Source: Berberis thunbergii (lineage: Eukaryota > Streptophyta > Magnoliopsida > Ranunculales > Berberidaceae). Taken from it: a DNA stretch of 64,000 nucleotides. The position numbers and the translations under genes were made by a program. The stretch spans positions 124,001-188,000 of the forward strand of contig QNQO01010689.1 of NCBI GenBank assembly GCA_003290165.1, in the 5' to 3' direction. Below the pieces are notes generated by a model. That model saw only the letters and a list, made by a program, of their open reading frames with translations, did not search any database and was not told the origin of the DNA. Below, piece after piece: positions 1 to 9,816 of the stretch. How positions within the stretch are numbered: position 1 is the stretch's first letter; each line of letters starts with the position of its first letter.

Positions 1-278
1 GAAGTGTTAAATCATTTGCAAACAATGGATTATGGTTTTCCAAATGTCTGGATCGCATATAGAATATTGCTAATTATTCCAGTAACAGTAGCCTCCGCAG
101 AGAGAATTTTTCAAATTTGAAGTTGATAAAATCGTATTTTTGGTCCACCATATCACAAGAAATATTAAATGAGTTAGCTATGATGTCTGTTGACAGTGAT
201 TTGGTGAAAAAAGTTGATTACAACAATACAATTAGTGATTTTGCATCTCAAAATGCTAGAAGAGTCATATTTAAGTAG
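1..278 (+). pseudogene. hAT transposase C-terminal (dimerisation) fragment
   Basis: The plus strand encodes the conserved end of plant hAT transposases of the TTF/zinc-finger type. A segment reading PVTVASAER lies near base 80-110 and is followed, in a second frame, by the LKLIKSY stretch, a serine/glutamine-rich segment and an end reading ASQNARRVIFK before a TAG stop at 276-278. The two parts are joined by a one-base loss near base 110-118, so the frame is broken. The N-terminal part lies outside the window. Bases 279-365 look like the element's 3' end: an AT run, then CTCAGGATCGGCACTAG, which resembles the terminal inverted repeat of this hAT group. The fragment is a relic and cannot make transposase. 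Family assignment is fairly sure; the exact 3' boundary is not. Confidence 0.75.
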
Positions 279-390
279 AATAAGGCATTAAATTTTTTTC
301 TTTTAAAGAGGGACCCACTTTTAAAGTTCACTCAGGGCCCCTCGTAGACTCAGGATCGGCACTAGCTGTTAGCACTCTCGCAAAAATACA

Positions 391-3300
391 TAAATTTTTT
401 TTGTTAAATATCATGTCCTATACACTCAATCATCATCCCTAGTTTTACACTTAATTAATTTTGAAGTGCAAACATATTCTAAGATAAAAATATATATACT
501 ATAAACTTTATGATTAGACTCACTCAAAATTTAAATCAGTTAAAGAAAAATTCAAATGTCGAGAGTGGGTTTTCCCAAACTTTAAACTCGCCAAAAAATA
601 AAATTTAAGGTTTTTGCTTAAATATGCATTGAAATGCACATCTCAAAATTTTCCTATATTAATAAATATTAATGACGTGAAATACATTAGAAGATTTTAA
701 TAATAAAATATATATGTTAATATTTTAGCGCTTGCATTGATCATAGTGGTGAGGTTGTCTAGTATAATACTCGTGCTATTTGCAATCCCGTAAAGTACAA
801 TTTGTTTTTGCTAAATATCATGTCCTAAATACCCTCACCACGATCCCCATTTTTTCCCTAAATCAGATTTGAAATGTAAGCTTATTCTAAGGTAACTATA
901 TATACTATAAATTTTAAGATGTTCGACTCATTCTGAATCAGTTCAGAAAAAAAAAATTCAAACGTCAAGAGTGAGGGTTCTCCTCAAAACTTTGAATTTG
1001 TCAAACATGAAATTTAGAGTTTTTTGTTTAAATATGCAATAAGATTTCCGTCTCATTAGTTTTGTTAAAAATCGAAGTTCTTTTTGCAAATATGCCTTAA
1101 GAAACATTTTTCATTCATTTGAAACAAAATTGAAAAATATTAACAGCGTAAAACGCAATAGACGTATTTTGATATTAAAGCAAAAATATTTTTCAAATTT
1201 TAGCGTCTGTATTGATCATTGTTTTTGTTGGAAAGATTTTAAAAAATGTATTTCTACAATACTAAGTTTATCAAAATTCGACAACTATGTAGATAGTTAT
1301 GATAATTTTTATTTAAAAAAAAACACAATATTTTCTCTCTCCGTCATGAGTACATATTTTTTTCTTATAAATATCATGTTCTAAATACCCTCACCACTAT
1401 CCCCATTTTTTCCCTAAATCAGTTTTGAAATGCAAGCTTATTCTAAGGTAACTATATATACTATAAATTTTAAGGCGTTAGGCTCATTCTGAATCAGTTC
1501 AGAAAAAAGAAAAAAAAATTCAAACGTCAATGTGAGGGTTCTTCTCCAAACTTTGAATTTGTCAAAACATGAAATTTAGAGTTTTTTGTTGAAATATGCA
1601 ATAAGATGACTGTCTCATTGGTTTTGTTAAAAATCGAAGTTCTTTTTGCAAATATGCCTTAAGAAACATCATTCATTTGAAACAAAATTGAAAAATATTA
1701 ACAGTGTGAAACACAATAGACGTATTTTAATATTAAAGCAAAAATATTTTTAAAATTTTAGTGCTTGTATTGATCATTGTTTTTGTTGGAAAAATTTTCA
1801 AAAATGCATTTCTACAATACTAAGTTTATCAAAATTCGACAACTATGTAGATAGTTATGATAATTTTCATTAAAAAAAACACAATATTTTCTCTCTCCGT
1901 CACATGTACATTCCACTAACTTTTTCCACAAAATTTCCATTTTTTGCCCTTCTACATGTTTTATATTTAAAAACATGTCATTATTATAAAAAAATTTCTT
2001 AACCCTCAACACATTTTCCAACTTTCAATCTTAGCTATCTTTATCTTTGATCATTAGTTTGACCCAGTCAGCGATGAAAAGTAAAATACCACTCTGAATT
2101 GTAATATATAAACAAAGGTGTTCTCTGTGCCGTTGGCACTCAATATATTTCCTTTTTTCCCATCACCATCCTCATTTTCGCTGTCAGTCAGTTTTGAAGT
2201 GCAAATCTAGTAAAAATATATATTATAAATTTTAGGGTTAAAATCAGTCAAAATTTAAATAAGTTAAAGGAAAAAATTTTAAACGCTGAGTTTGAGTTCT
2301 TTCCCAAACTTTTCATTCGCCAAAACATGAAGTGAATGGTTTTTTTTAAACATGCATTAAGATGTGACTCTTTTTTTTTGTATTGAAAGATATAAAAAAA
2401 AAATACTAACGACGTGCTTGTATTGGTCATTGGTTTTGTTGAAATTCGAGTTCTTTGTTTGAAATTCATGAGAAGCCATTTTTATTCATTTGAAAAAAAA
2501 ATTGTAAATACTCACGGCGTGAAATGTATTAGACGTTTTTAATACTAAAAAATATTTTTTAACATTTAGCGTTTTTATTAATTATTGGTTTCGTTGGAAA
2601 TATCTTAAAAAATGCATTTCAATGATATAAAGTTTACCAAAATCCTACAACTAAGTAGATATTTATAATAATTTTCATTTTGGAAAAAAAAAGGAGAAGA
2701 TAATATTTTTTTTCTCCGCCACATGTACATTCCACCATTTTTTCATTACTTTTGTTAGGGGTGGGCATGGGAAGGGATGAACCTCATCTCTAACCCATCC
2801 CGTTTGTTTGGGATCGAAACGGAATAGACCTCATCTCAACCTCGTCCCATCCCAAACGGGTTCAGGATGGGACGAGTTGAACATGTACTAAATAGTCTTT
2901 CAATGAAGAACAAAAAAGAAAAAATTGCATCTCACATTGCTCACACAACAATAATGCCTAATTTATGTAATTATAACGATGTAAAATTTCGTCTCACATT
3001 GCTCCTAATTGTATCTTGTATGAATGATATAAGTTCCGAAGTTGTTTAAGTATAAGTTTAAAAATGAAAAATATTGTTCATTAACCAAATTTCCAACCAC
3101 ATAATTCATAGTGCAAAACTAATCAAACCGTCGTTTGCCTTTATTTTCTACGAGAATAATCGTCATATAACCAATCTAAAATGTGATAAAACATAAATTT
3201 CCATGGGTTCTATTTGATCCAAATGGTTTTTATCTAAACAAAGAGTATCAAATCAAACAAGTTTTCAAACGATAGATGTTTTAATTTAATTTCAAGACAT

Positions 3301-3690
3301 CCTAAATTTTTCTTTAGAAGAGTAGTTTGATTAAAATTAATAGTAATAAATATTAAATAAATAAGTTTGGGACAAGACAGGATTAAAAATCTCCATCCTG
3401 ATTCCATCTCACTCTAGATCGAGACGGGATCGAGATGAGTTTGATTAATCCCAAAAGAACTCAAAAAAATCGGGTCGGGATCGGGATCACGAGATAGGAT
3501 GCTCACTCATAATTTTTGTCCTTATACATGTTTTATATTTAGAAATATGTCATTATGGGAAATGGATTTCAACCTTCAACACATTCCAACATTCAATCAT
3601 AGTCATCTTTTATCTTCAACCTCAAGTTTGTCTCAGTAATTAGTGAATAATAAACACCACTATGAATTGTAATATATATATTGAAATAAT
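391..3690. repeat. Four degenerate copies of a ~560-bp AT-rich unit
   Basis: The same ordered set of words recurs: TAAATATCATGTYCTA, then YATCCCCATTTTTTCC, TTTTGAAATGCAAGCTTATT, an ATATATACTATAAATTTTA block, a CAAACGTCAAGAGTG block and a block ending near TTTCTCTCCGYCACATGTA. Copies start near 391 (short), 803, 1358 and 2119. Copies 2 and 3 are about 555 bp apart and closest to each other. Copy 4 runs to about 3690 because 756 bp of another element is inserted in it. Short ORFs here are in different frames in different copies, which argues against coding. I do not recognise the unit; it could be an old satellite-like array or part of a decayed transposon. Confidence 0.7.
2756..3511. mobile_element. 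Non-autonomous hAT-type element with 8-bp target duplication
   Basis: The element starts TAGGGGTGGGCA and ends TGCTCACTCATA, an inverted repeat matching at 9 of 12 positions. It is flanked by acttttgt (2748-2755) and atttttgt (3512-3519), a 7 of 8 direct repeat of the length hAT elements make. Its insertion interrupts copy 4 of the 560-bp unit, and copy 3 shows the same region without the insert. Both ends carry GGGACGGG-like GC-rich subterminal words while the middle is AT-rich. No transposase is visible, so it must have moved in trans. A relative lies at 26812-27458. Confidence 0.85.
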
Positions 3691-4471
3691 ATATAATTAA
3701 CATTAAAATGAAATTAACTTTCATGGATTTTTGGTTAGGTAGACACAAAATACAGCACCAATAAGATCCTAAAAAAGGTCGATATAGGAACCCCAACATT
3801 CAACTTTGCAGGGGAAAAGTTTTATAACTCTTTTTAATTTATACGTAGTCTAAGAAGTAGAACACTTTATGTGGAAGTCTTCAAAACAGAGGAAGGGCAT
3901 GTATTGAATTAATTACTGTCATCCCATTTATAAAAACCACATTTACTGAAGCAGCATGGTGATACACATCTATACTCTTAAGGCAAAAACGTTTGATTTC
4001 TCTCCCATATTATTCCTTCCCGTTTATTTTCTTAAAGAACGTATACCATATATCCCCACTAAACCTATTTCAAATATGGTCATCAAAATCTTTTCAAGCA
4101 AAGAACCACACATATTTACATTTTCCTAAAAATTTCTCCATAAAAATTGCTCCTCCGAAAAAATCTAGAGATTAGGTTTGAAAAAACTATAGATTAGGGT
4201 AAAAGCCAATCAAACTCCAATGTTTACAACTTGTACGAAAACTTGTGAAGGGAAAAAATTTCAATGCAATATCTCCATATTATACCCAGTATTTTTTTTC
4301 CTCCTTTACTTCTAGTGGTCATTGTTCGATGGGAAAATGTCGAAGCTTATATGGGGGTGCTCGTTGAAAAAATAAAGGAAATTCAAGTAAAATTTTTTAA
4401 TATACCTATTAATTATGTCACGTGTCATGATTTTATTGGACAATGATACAAGGAGCAAAAGTCTTATTAAA
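3691..4471. other. AT-rich intergenic stretch
   Basis: No ORF longer than about 60 codons, no clear repeat ends and no RNA gene are visible. It is flanked by the 560-bp repeats and the long-terminal-repeat DNA element beginning at about 4472. Confidence 0.5.
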
Positions 4472-5394
4472 AAAGGCAACGATCATTTGGCACCACAAGT
4501 TACTCTCACCCACACCACCAATATATTTTTTTAAATTAATTTTTACTTTCTCTCCCACAACACCCATAAAATTCACTATTCATCTTCTTCTCTCACCCTC
4601 TCTTAACAAGAACAAGAACAACTTGGAAGAGGTAGCAAGAAAGGGGGGAGATTGATTGTGAGAGACGACTGGCGACGACGAGAGATAGAGAAGATTGAGC
4701 CACAACCACTATCGTACCTCTCCATCTTCTTCTTCTCTTCCTTCCCCTCACTCAGTTCCCGTCTTCTTTCCCCACACTTTTTCTCGCACAGGCCGTCGCC
4801 CCTCTCATTCTTCTCCTTCCCCTTGCACTCTATTTTCTTTTTAGCCACCGCGATGGACCGTGGGAGAATGGGCTCCCTACTCGCACATGTTGTAACAAGA
4901 GTAAAAAAAAATTGACCCTCGCAAAGGTACCTGCGAGTGGAGTTTCACGAACCGCTGCAAGGGCAAAAAACAAGAATATAAAAGGAATGATAAGAAAAAG
5001 AGGGGCAATGGCGAAATGGGCTTGGAGACCCTATAAAGGTTCCAGATCTTATGCTTTTCTGACTTCGTCTTCAGTTTAGATTTGAGAGAATTAAAAGGAT
5101 GTGCCAATGGGGTACCCTGGATGGGAAGGGAAGAGAAGAAGAGAAACGAGAGAAGAAGAAGAATAAAATCAGATGTTCGAAGAAAAGAGTGGTGGTGAGA
5201 AAAATGGAAGTTGGGAGGAGAGAATGAGCTTTCCAACATTTTGAATTTGGAAAGAGAAAAAGATTTATACTTTTATTTTTATAGGTGGTGCGGAAGATAA
5301 TAGTGGCGTGAGACAGAAAATACATGGTATAGGAAAGTAAAATTAAATGGGTGGTATGGATGAGAGTAAGTTGTGCCAAATAGTCATTGCCTTA
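4472..5394. mobile_element. Non-autonomous DNA transposon with ~50-bp inverted termini
   Basis: The left end begins AAGGCAACGATCATTTGGCA and continues into TTACTCTCACCCACACCACC. The right end, read on the minus strand, begins AAGGCAATGACTATTTGGCA and continues into TTACTCTCATCCATACCACC. The arms stay similar for about 50 bp. Both ends abut poly-A/poly-T, so the target duplication cannot be fixed. The interior is pyrimidine-rich on one strand, which yields several low-complexity ORFs (4603-5379) that I do not consider genes. A Mutator-like origin is plausible from the long termini but unproven. Confidence 0.65.
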
Positions 5395-5593
5395 AAAAAA
5401 ACACAGATTTCAGACTTGTGAATTTGCAAATACATAAAATAGCTTATCAAACTTGTGAATTTGTAATTACTGCATTGCAAATTGGCCAGCAATAGTTTGA
5501 ACACCCTTTATGGCACAAAGAAAGCAATGTCCATTTCCTCTATTTGATACATAAATTTCCATGCGTGTAACATATACACGTTAAAGAAAAGGG

Positions 5594-6822
5594 TTATTTG
5601 CATTTCCCCCCTATAATACATGCCTTGTTCATATTGCAAGCAACGTGCCTTGACCGTCTGTTTTCAAAGCAGATTACCAAAATATCACTGAAAAATCAAA
5701 GGTTGAGATTGAATCTATCGTATCTCGAACATCTCATCTAGAGAAAAATCCTAAAGCCCAGCTGAAATCGTAATCGTATCTCGAGAAAAAATCCAACAGT
5801 TGCTTTTAAAAAAATTGTATCTTAAACAATTAATCTCGAGAAAAATCTAACAGTCCAAATTTAATGGTACACACATCTCTGGGTAAATCTAATGGTCCAA
5901 ATTTAATTGTATGTGCATCTCAAGGAAAACCTGATGCACCAGCATAAATTTCAAGAAAATCTTACGATCCAACACACATCTCGAGGTAATTCGATGAATA
6001 AGATTTATTCTTGAACGCGTCTCAAGAAATCTAACGTCTGGATAAATCGCCCCCATTTAATAAATTACCAGCAATAAATTGACCTCATAAAATAAATTTG
6101 AATTTAATTTTGCCCCCTGATACAGAATAGACATGAGAGATGATGAATGTAACCTGCAACTCAAGCTTAACTTCAAAACATTAACAAGCTTTTCCACTCC
6201 GAATATTTAATAAAAAAGTTTTGATTATCTTCCTCCTCGTTCCTCATCCTCCCCCCTTCTTCCTCGTCTATCTCGCAGCCTTGCCGCCACCTCCCTTCAT
6301 CATCCCTCATCTTCCTCATTTTTCCTCTGTTTCACAACCCCTATAATAAAGTTTGGTCTTCATTCTTCAACTCCCTTTTCCCTCCTCCTTCCTCCTTCAT
6401 TTTTCCTTCCCCTTTATTTCTCAGGTCTAATCTGTTTTAGGAGACAAAATTAAATTATGTTTATTAAAAAAAAACGTCAGATTTTCCTCGAATGCATGTT
6501 GAAACATCAAATTTCCTCAAAAAGCATGCTGAATCGTTAGTAGATTTTTTTCGAAATGTGTGTACAATTAAATTTACACCAATAGATTTTTCTCAAGATG
6601 AGTTATTTAAAATGCAATTTTTTTAAAAAAAATCAACTGTTTTATTTTTCTCAAGATGATCATGATTTCAATTAGGCCTTAGGATTTTTTTGAAATGAAA
6701 TGTTTGAGATACGAAAGATTCAAACTCAGCCTTTTATTTCTCAGGGGTATTCTAGTAATCTGCTTTGAAAACAAATGGTCAAGACACGTTGACTGCTAGT
6801 CTTAGGGGAAAAGTACAATACG
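5594..6822. mobile_element. Foldback-type element with ~350-bp inverted arms
   Basis: The left arm (about 5594-5960) and right arm (about 6466-6822) are reverse complements at roughly 75-80 percent by eye. Both contain GTTTTCAAAGCAGATTAC, TTTCGTATCTC/ATCGTATCTC and repeated ATCTCGAGAAAAATC-like words. The ~500-bp centre is AT-rich with a CT-rich stretch near 6230-6420. No transposase ORF is visible. Long-armed foldback structure fits a Mutator-like or foldback non-autonomous element. Outer boundaries are approximate and no target duplication was settled. Confidence 0.6.
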
Positions 6823-6874
6823 AATAATAATTTGAGACAGCTGAATAAGCCATATAATAAAAAAAAAATACCAA

Positions 6875-7668
6875 TTTTTCTTAAGGACACCACCACCTAC
6901 TAAGGGACACTACTAATATAAACTATAAAACCCACCCCCACCTCTCTTTTCTAAGTGAACAACACAATGGCAACACCTCTTCCCGCCCTGCCCGTCGGTC
7001 ATACTTCTCTTCTTCCTTCTTCCCGTTCTTATCTTCTCTTCAAGTTCTCTTATCTTCTTCCCCGCCGGCTACGACACCACCCCACCTCCTTCCCTTCCTG
7101 CAAGCATAATCAAAAACCCATTTGCATGAATCTGTTCAAGGGCCAAAAAAACAAAAAAAATACTAGTATGGAAAAGAGAAGGCGGGGTGGTGTCGTCAAC
7201 GATGGAGAAGAATAGAGAAAAGAATAAAGGAGATAAAGAAGAAGAATAAGAACAATAATAAAGGAGAAGTGGACAAAAAGGTTGTGGCTGAGTGGCATGG
7301 CCCACCATTAGAAAGTGTGGTGTGGTCGGTGACGGAGTGGTGCAGTAAAGGCAATTGTTGTTCCTGAAAAAGAAGAGAAAAAAAAGATGGAGAGAAGAAC
7401 AGGGAAAATTCTAAATGGCCTGGGAAATCCAGCAAGGTTGACTGCCTGGGAGGGGCGAAGTTACACTTTTGCCCCCCCCCTTTAACAATTTTTAGAAAAA
7501 GTGTTAAAAAGGAGGGGGCAAAAGTGTAATTTCACCCCCTCCCAGGCAGCAGCCTCGCTGGTTTCCCGAGCCAGCTAGAATTACTCCACAAACAGTGGTG
7601 AAAGAAAAGTTTACATTGATAGTCCTTTAGCACCGAAGAAAAAGATGTAGCAGTGTCCCTTAGAAAAA
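6875..7668. mobile_element. Inverted-terminal element carrying a nested foldback
   Basis: The left end reads TTTTTCTTAAGGACACC, followed by AAGGGACACTACTA; the right end read on the minus strand gives CTTTTTCTAAGGGACACTG. The paired ends suggest an ~800-bp non-autonomous DNA element. Its body contains simple-sequence pyrimidine ORFs that look spurious, plus the hairpin MITE at 7403-7586. The target duplication is unclear, so the ends may be off by several bases. Confidence 0.45.
7403..7586. mobile_element. Near-perfect hairpin MITE
   Basis: The arms of about 90 bp are reverse complements: the outer parts share AATTCTA, TGGC and GGGAAA blocks, and the inner parts share CTGCCTGGGAGGGG and TTACACTTTTGCCCCC almost without mismatch, around a short loop near 7490-7502. 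Single-stranded DNA or RNA from here would fold into one long stem. It sits inside the 6875-7668 element. The arms are more alike than those of the host element, so it is probably the younger insertion. Confidence 0.75.
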
Positions 7669-7686
7669 GTGGAATCGCAGCCTTTT

Positions 7687-7921
7687 TCATTGCGGTGACA
7701 TGTTAAAACAACACAAACATGGAAAAGCATAATAAAAAGCTACTGGTTTCCACTTTGGAGAAATTGGTATACCACAGTTCTGCGAACTTGATTCCTTGTC
7801 TTCTCTAACCTCTCCAATGATTCTTAGAACAGCTGTATATGCTAGAACATACATATTAGCCCCAAAATTTTCCATGTCCACACACATTCCTGTATTTCCA
7901 CTAAAAGGAGCAGCAACATCT
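7687..7921 (-). pseudogene. Coding-like fragment, unidentified
   Basis: On the minus strand one frame stays open for about 78 codons, with mixed amino-acid composition unlike the simple-sequence ORFs nearby: it includes TGMCVDMENFGANMYVLAYT and ends NMSPQ before a stop at 7687-7689. An in-frame stop lies just upstream, and a possible 3' splice site precedes part of it. I do not recognise a family. It may be one exon of a dead or distant gene, or chance. No matching exon was found beside it. Confidence 0.2.
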
Positions 7922-7929
7922 CCAGTAAA

Positions 7930-8990
7930 TGGCCAGGTAAAACATTAATTCACATAACTGTACACAAACTATTGACAAACAATTTATTTTCAACTTCTAA
8001 TATAGCATTAGCAGGACAATTTGTTGGGAAAATCACATATATAAGGTTTGGCTGACTAACAATATAAGTTTTTCTCACCACCAGGGAAGCAAACCAAAAC
8101 AAGTAAGTCTACCATCCAAAAAAGGCCCAGCAATTTTAAATGATTGAGACAGCGAAACGTTTAGGAAACGCAAAAGCTCTTGATATTAACAATGGCCAAA
8201 TTTTTTCCTAATGGTAATTCGTATCTTTTTTTTTTTTTCAAAATATACGCACATAGTTGAGAAAACATTGGCCTTATCAATACAAGTTTTATTTTAACCT
8301 TCCGATTTGGTTTCATACAATTATCATTAAAAACGAGTGGGAAAGAATTCAGATACACCTCTTAATAACATAAAGTAGAGAACTAACCATCAACCATTTA
8401 CATTGCATCTATCATACAACACTTTAAGAAGATACATATCAAATATACAACGTTCTCCCACAAGCTTCGGGTCAATTCCAAAAAATCAATTAGGGGGAGG
8501 GAATGGTGTCTTGTACAGTAACCACACAAGAACCTAGCATACACTTAAAACCACCATGTTAACAGTGATGGAAAAAAAACCTCTTCCTGAAATTTATGGA
8601 TCATCATCTAAAACATTAGATTGGTGTATATCATAATAGGTCAATCAAATATACCAAGCAGATTAAAATATATTGTGTGTTTTTTACGGTGCTAACAAAA
8701 GAAAAGTAATGAGTACCAAAAAGAACCAAGGCAAAATCTCACAAATATATTTAAAATAACAAAGTAATCATTTTAAAAAATGAAAATACATATGAACCAT
8801 CTCAGACAATACCTCCCCAATCAAAGTGCAAGGATAACAAAAGGATACTAGACATCATAGATGCTGCCACTGATAAAGTCCAATCGTAATAAAATCTAAA
8901 GAAAGCAAGAGACATCAAAGAAATAAACATTTAACTACAGGAAAACATAAATCACAAGGTAACCTAACTATTAGGGATAAGGTACATGAA
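7930..8990. other. Unique-looking AT-rich intergenic DNA
   Basis: No ORF with protein-like composition, no terminal inverted repeats and no RNA gene were seen. Confidence 0.4.
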
Positions 8991-8995
8991 TGCCG

Positions 8996-9005
8996 CCCCC
9001 CCCCC

Positions 9006-9036
<31 letters not shown>

Positions 9037-9040
9037 ACAC
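8996..9040. repeat. C27 homopolymer followed by (AC)9
   Basis: A run of 27 C (8996-9022) passes directly into nine AC units (9023-9040). Such runs mutate fast and are often mis-sized in assemblies, so the exact length should be distrusted. Confidence 0.95.
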
Positions 9041-9759
9041 TGTATCATTGGCAAAAAAAATAAAAAAACAATCATTTTTTCTGTCTGAAACTGTAACAAA
9101 GACAAATTTAACTTAATTGTACCCACAACCAAGGATGTATAATCTCTGCCCTAAACATATCTGTATACAACCAAGACCCAGTTGTTGAACCATCTAGAAC
9201 AACCTCGTATTCCCTGTCCGGTGTCATTTTTCTAATATCCAACTAAAATACGTCATACTCAAAAGATTTGCTCCAAATCTATGTTTGGTGGTCGAGAGAA
9301 TAGTCTCTCCCCTCCTCCCTTGACATTCCTTCCTTTCTAGCACCTCTTTTCCACCCTTTCAAAGCATTCCCAACTTTCTGCACTCAATCCTTTGCAACCA
9401 AATATGCCTAAATTGGTGACATTTTAGTGCATCAAACTTGTAAACAACCAGGAAATGGAGTATCTGCGTAAAAATATATCATGTGAATGTTACTCGTGTA
9501 TCAAAGGCAAATACTTCATCTCAGTTCATGAATCTCATCGAGGTACATTTACTTTAGTCATTTAAGTGTATCATGTGAATGTAACTCATGTATCCAGTGA
9601 AGAAAAATGCCATACATCATGAAGCTATCTTATCCTCCTAAATCGTGTTTGTGTCAACCATGGCTATGAAGCAGAAAAACAAACAAATAAACAGGTGAAA
9701 CACTGAAGTCTTTTTTAAGTGAAAAACTGCAAAGTGGTACCTCAAATCAAGAGCATACT
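9041..9759. other. Intergenic DNA
   Basis: No gene is visible. A word pair (ATCATGTGAATGT followed by ACTCRTGTATC) occurs at about 9479 and 9569, hinting at a small diverged local duplication. Confidence 0.4.
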
Positions 9760-9816
9760 AAGTAGGGATTCTCAACTTTGAAAAAAAAAAAAAAAAAAAA
9801 AAGTAGGGATTCTCAA
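9760..9816 (+). repeat. Poly-A insert between 16-bp direct repeats
   Basis: AAGTAGGGATTCTCAA occurs exactly at 9760-9775 and 9801-9816. Between the copies lies only CTTTG followed by about 20 A (9776-9800). This is the layout left by target-primed reverse transcription: target duplication, 3' end of an RNA, poly-A, target duplication. The inserted part is too short to identify the source. Slippage during replication is the alternative. Confidence 0.75.

Noticed and set aside
4603..5379. Several ORFs of 80-120 codons on both strands
   Set aside because: All are Phe/Ser/Leu- or Arg/Glu/Lys-rich translations of a CT-rich stretch inside a non-autonomous transposon.
6955..7435. Overlapping ORFs of 60-86 codons on both strands
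   Set aside because: Simple-sequence composition, inside a repeat element, no start context or partner exon.
8996..9040. Functional meaning of the C27(AC)9 tract
   Set aside because: Ordinary microsatellite with likely sizing error; no gene nearby.
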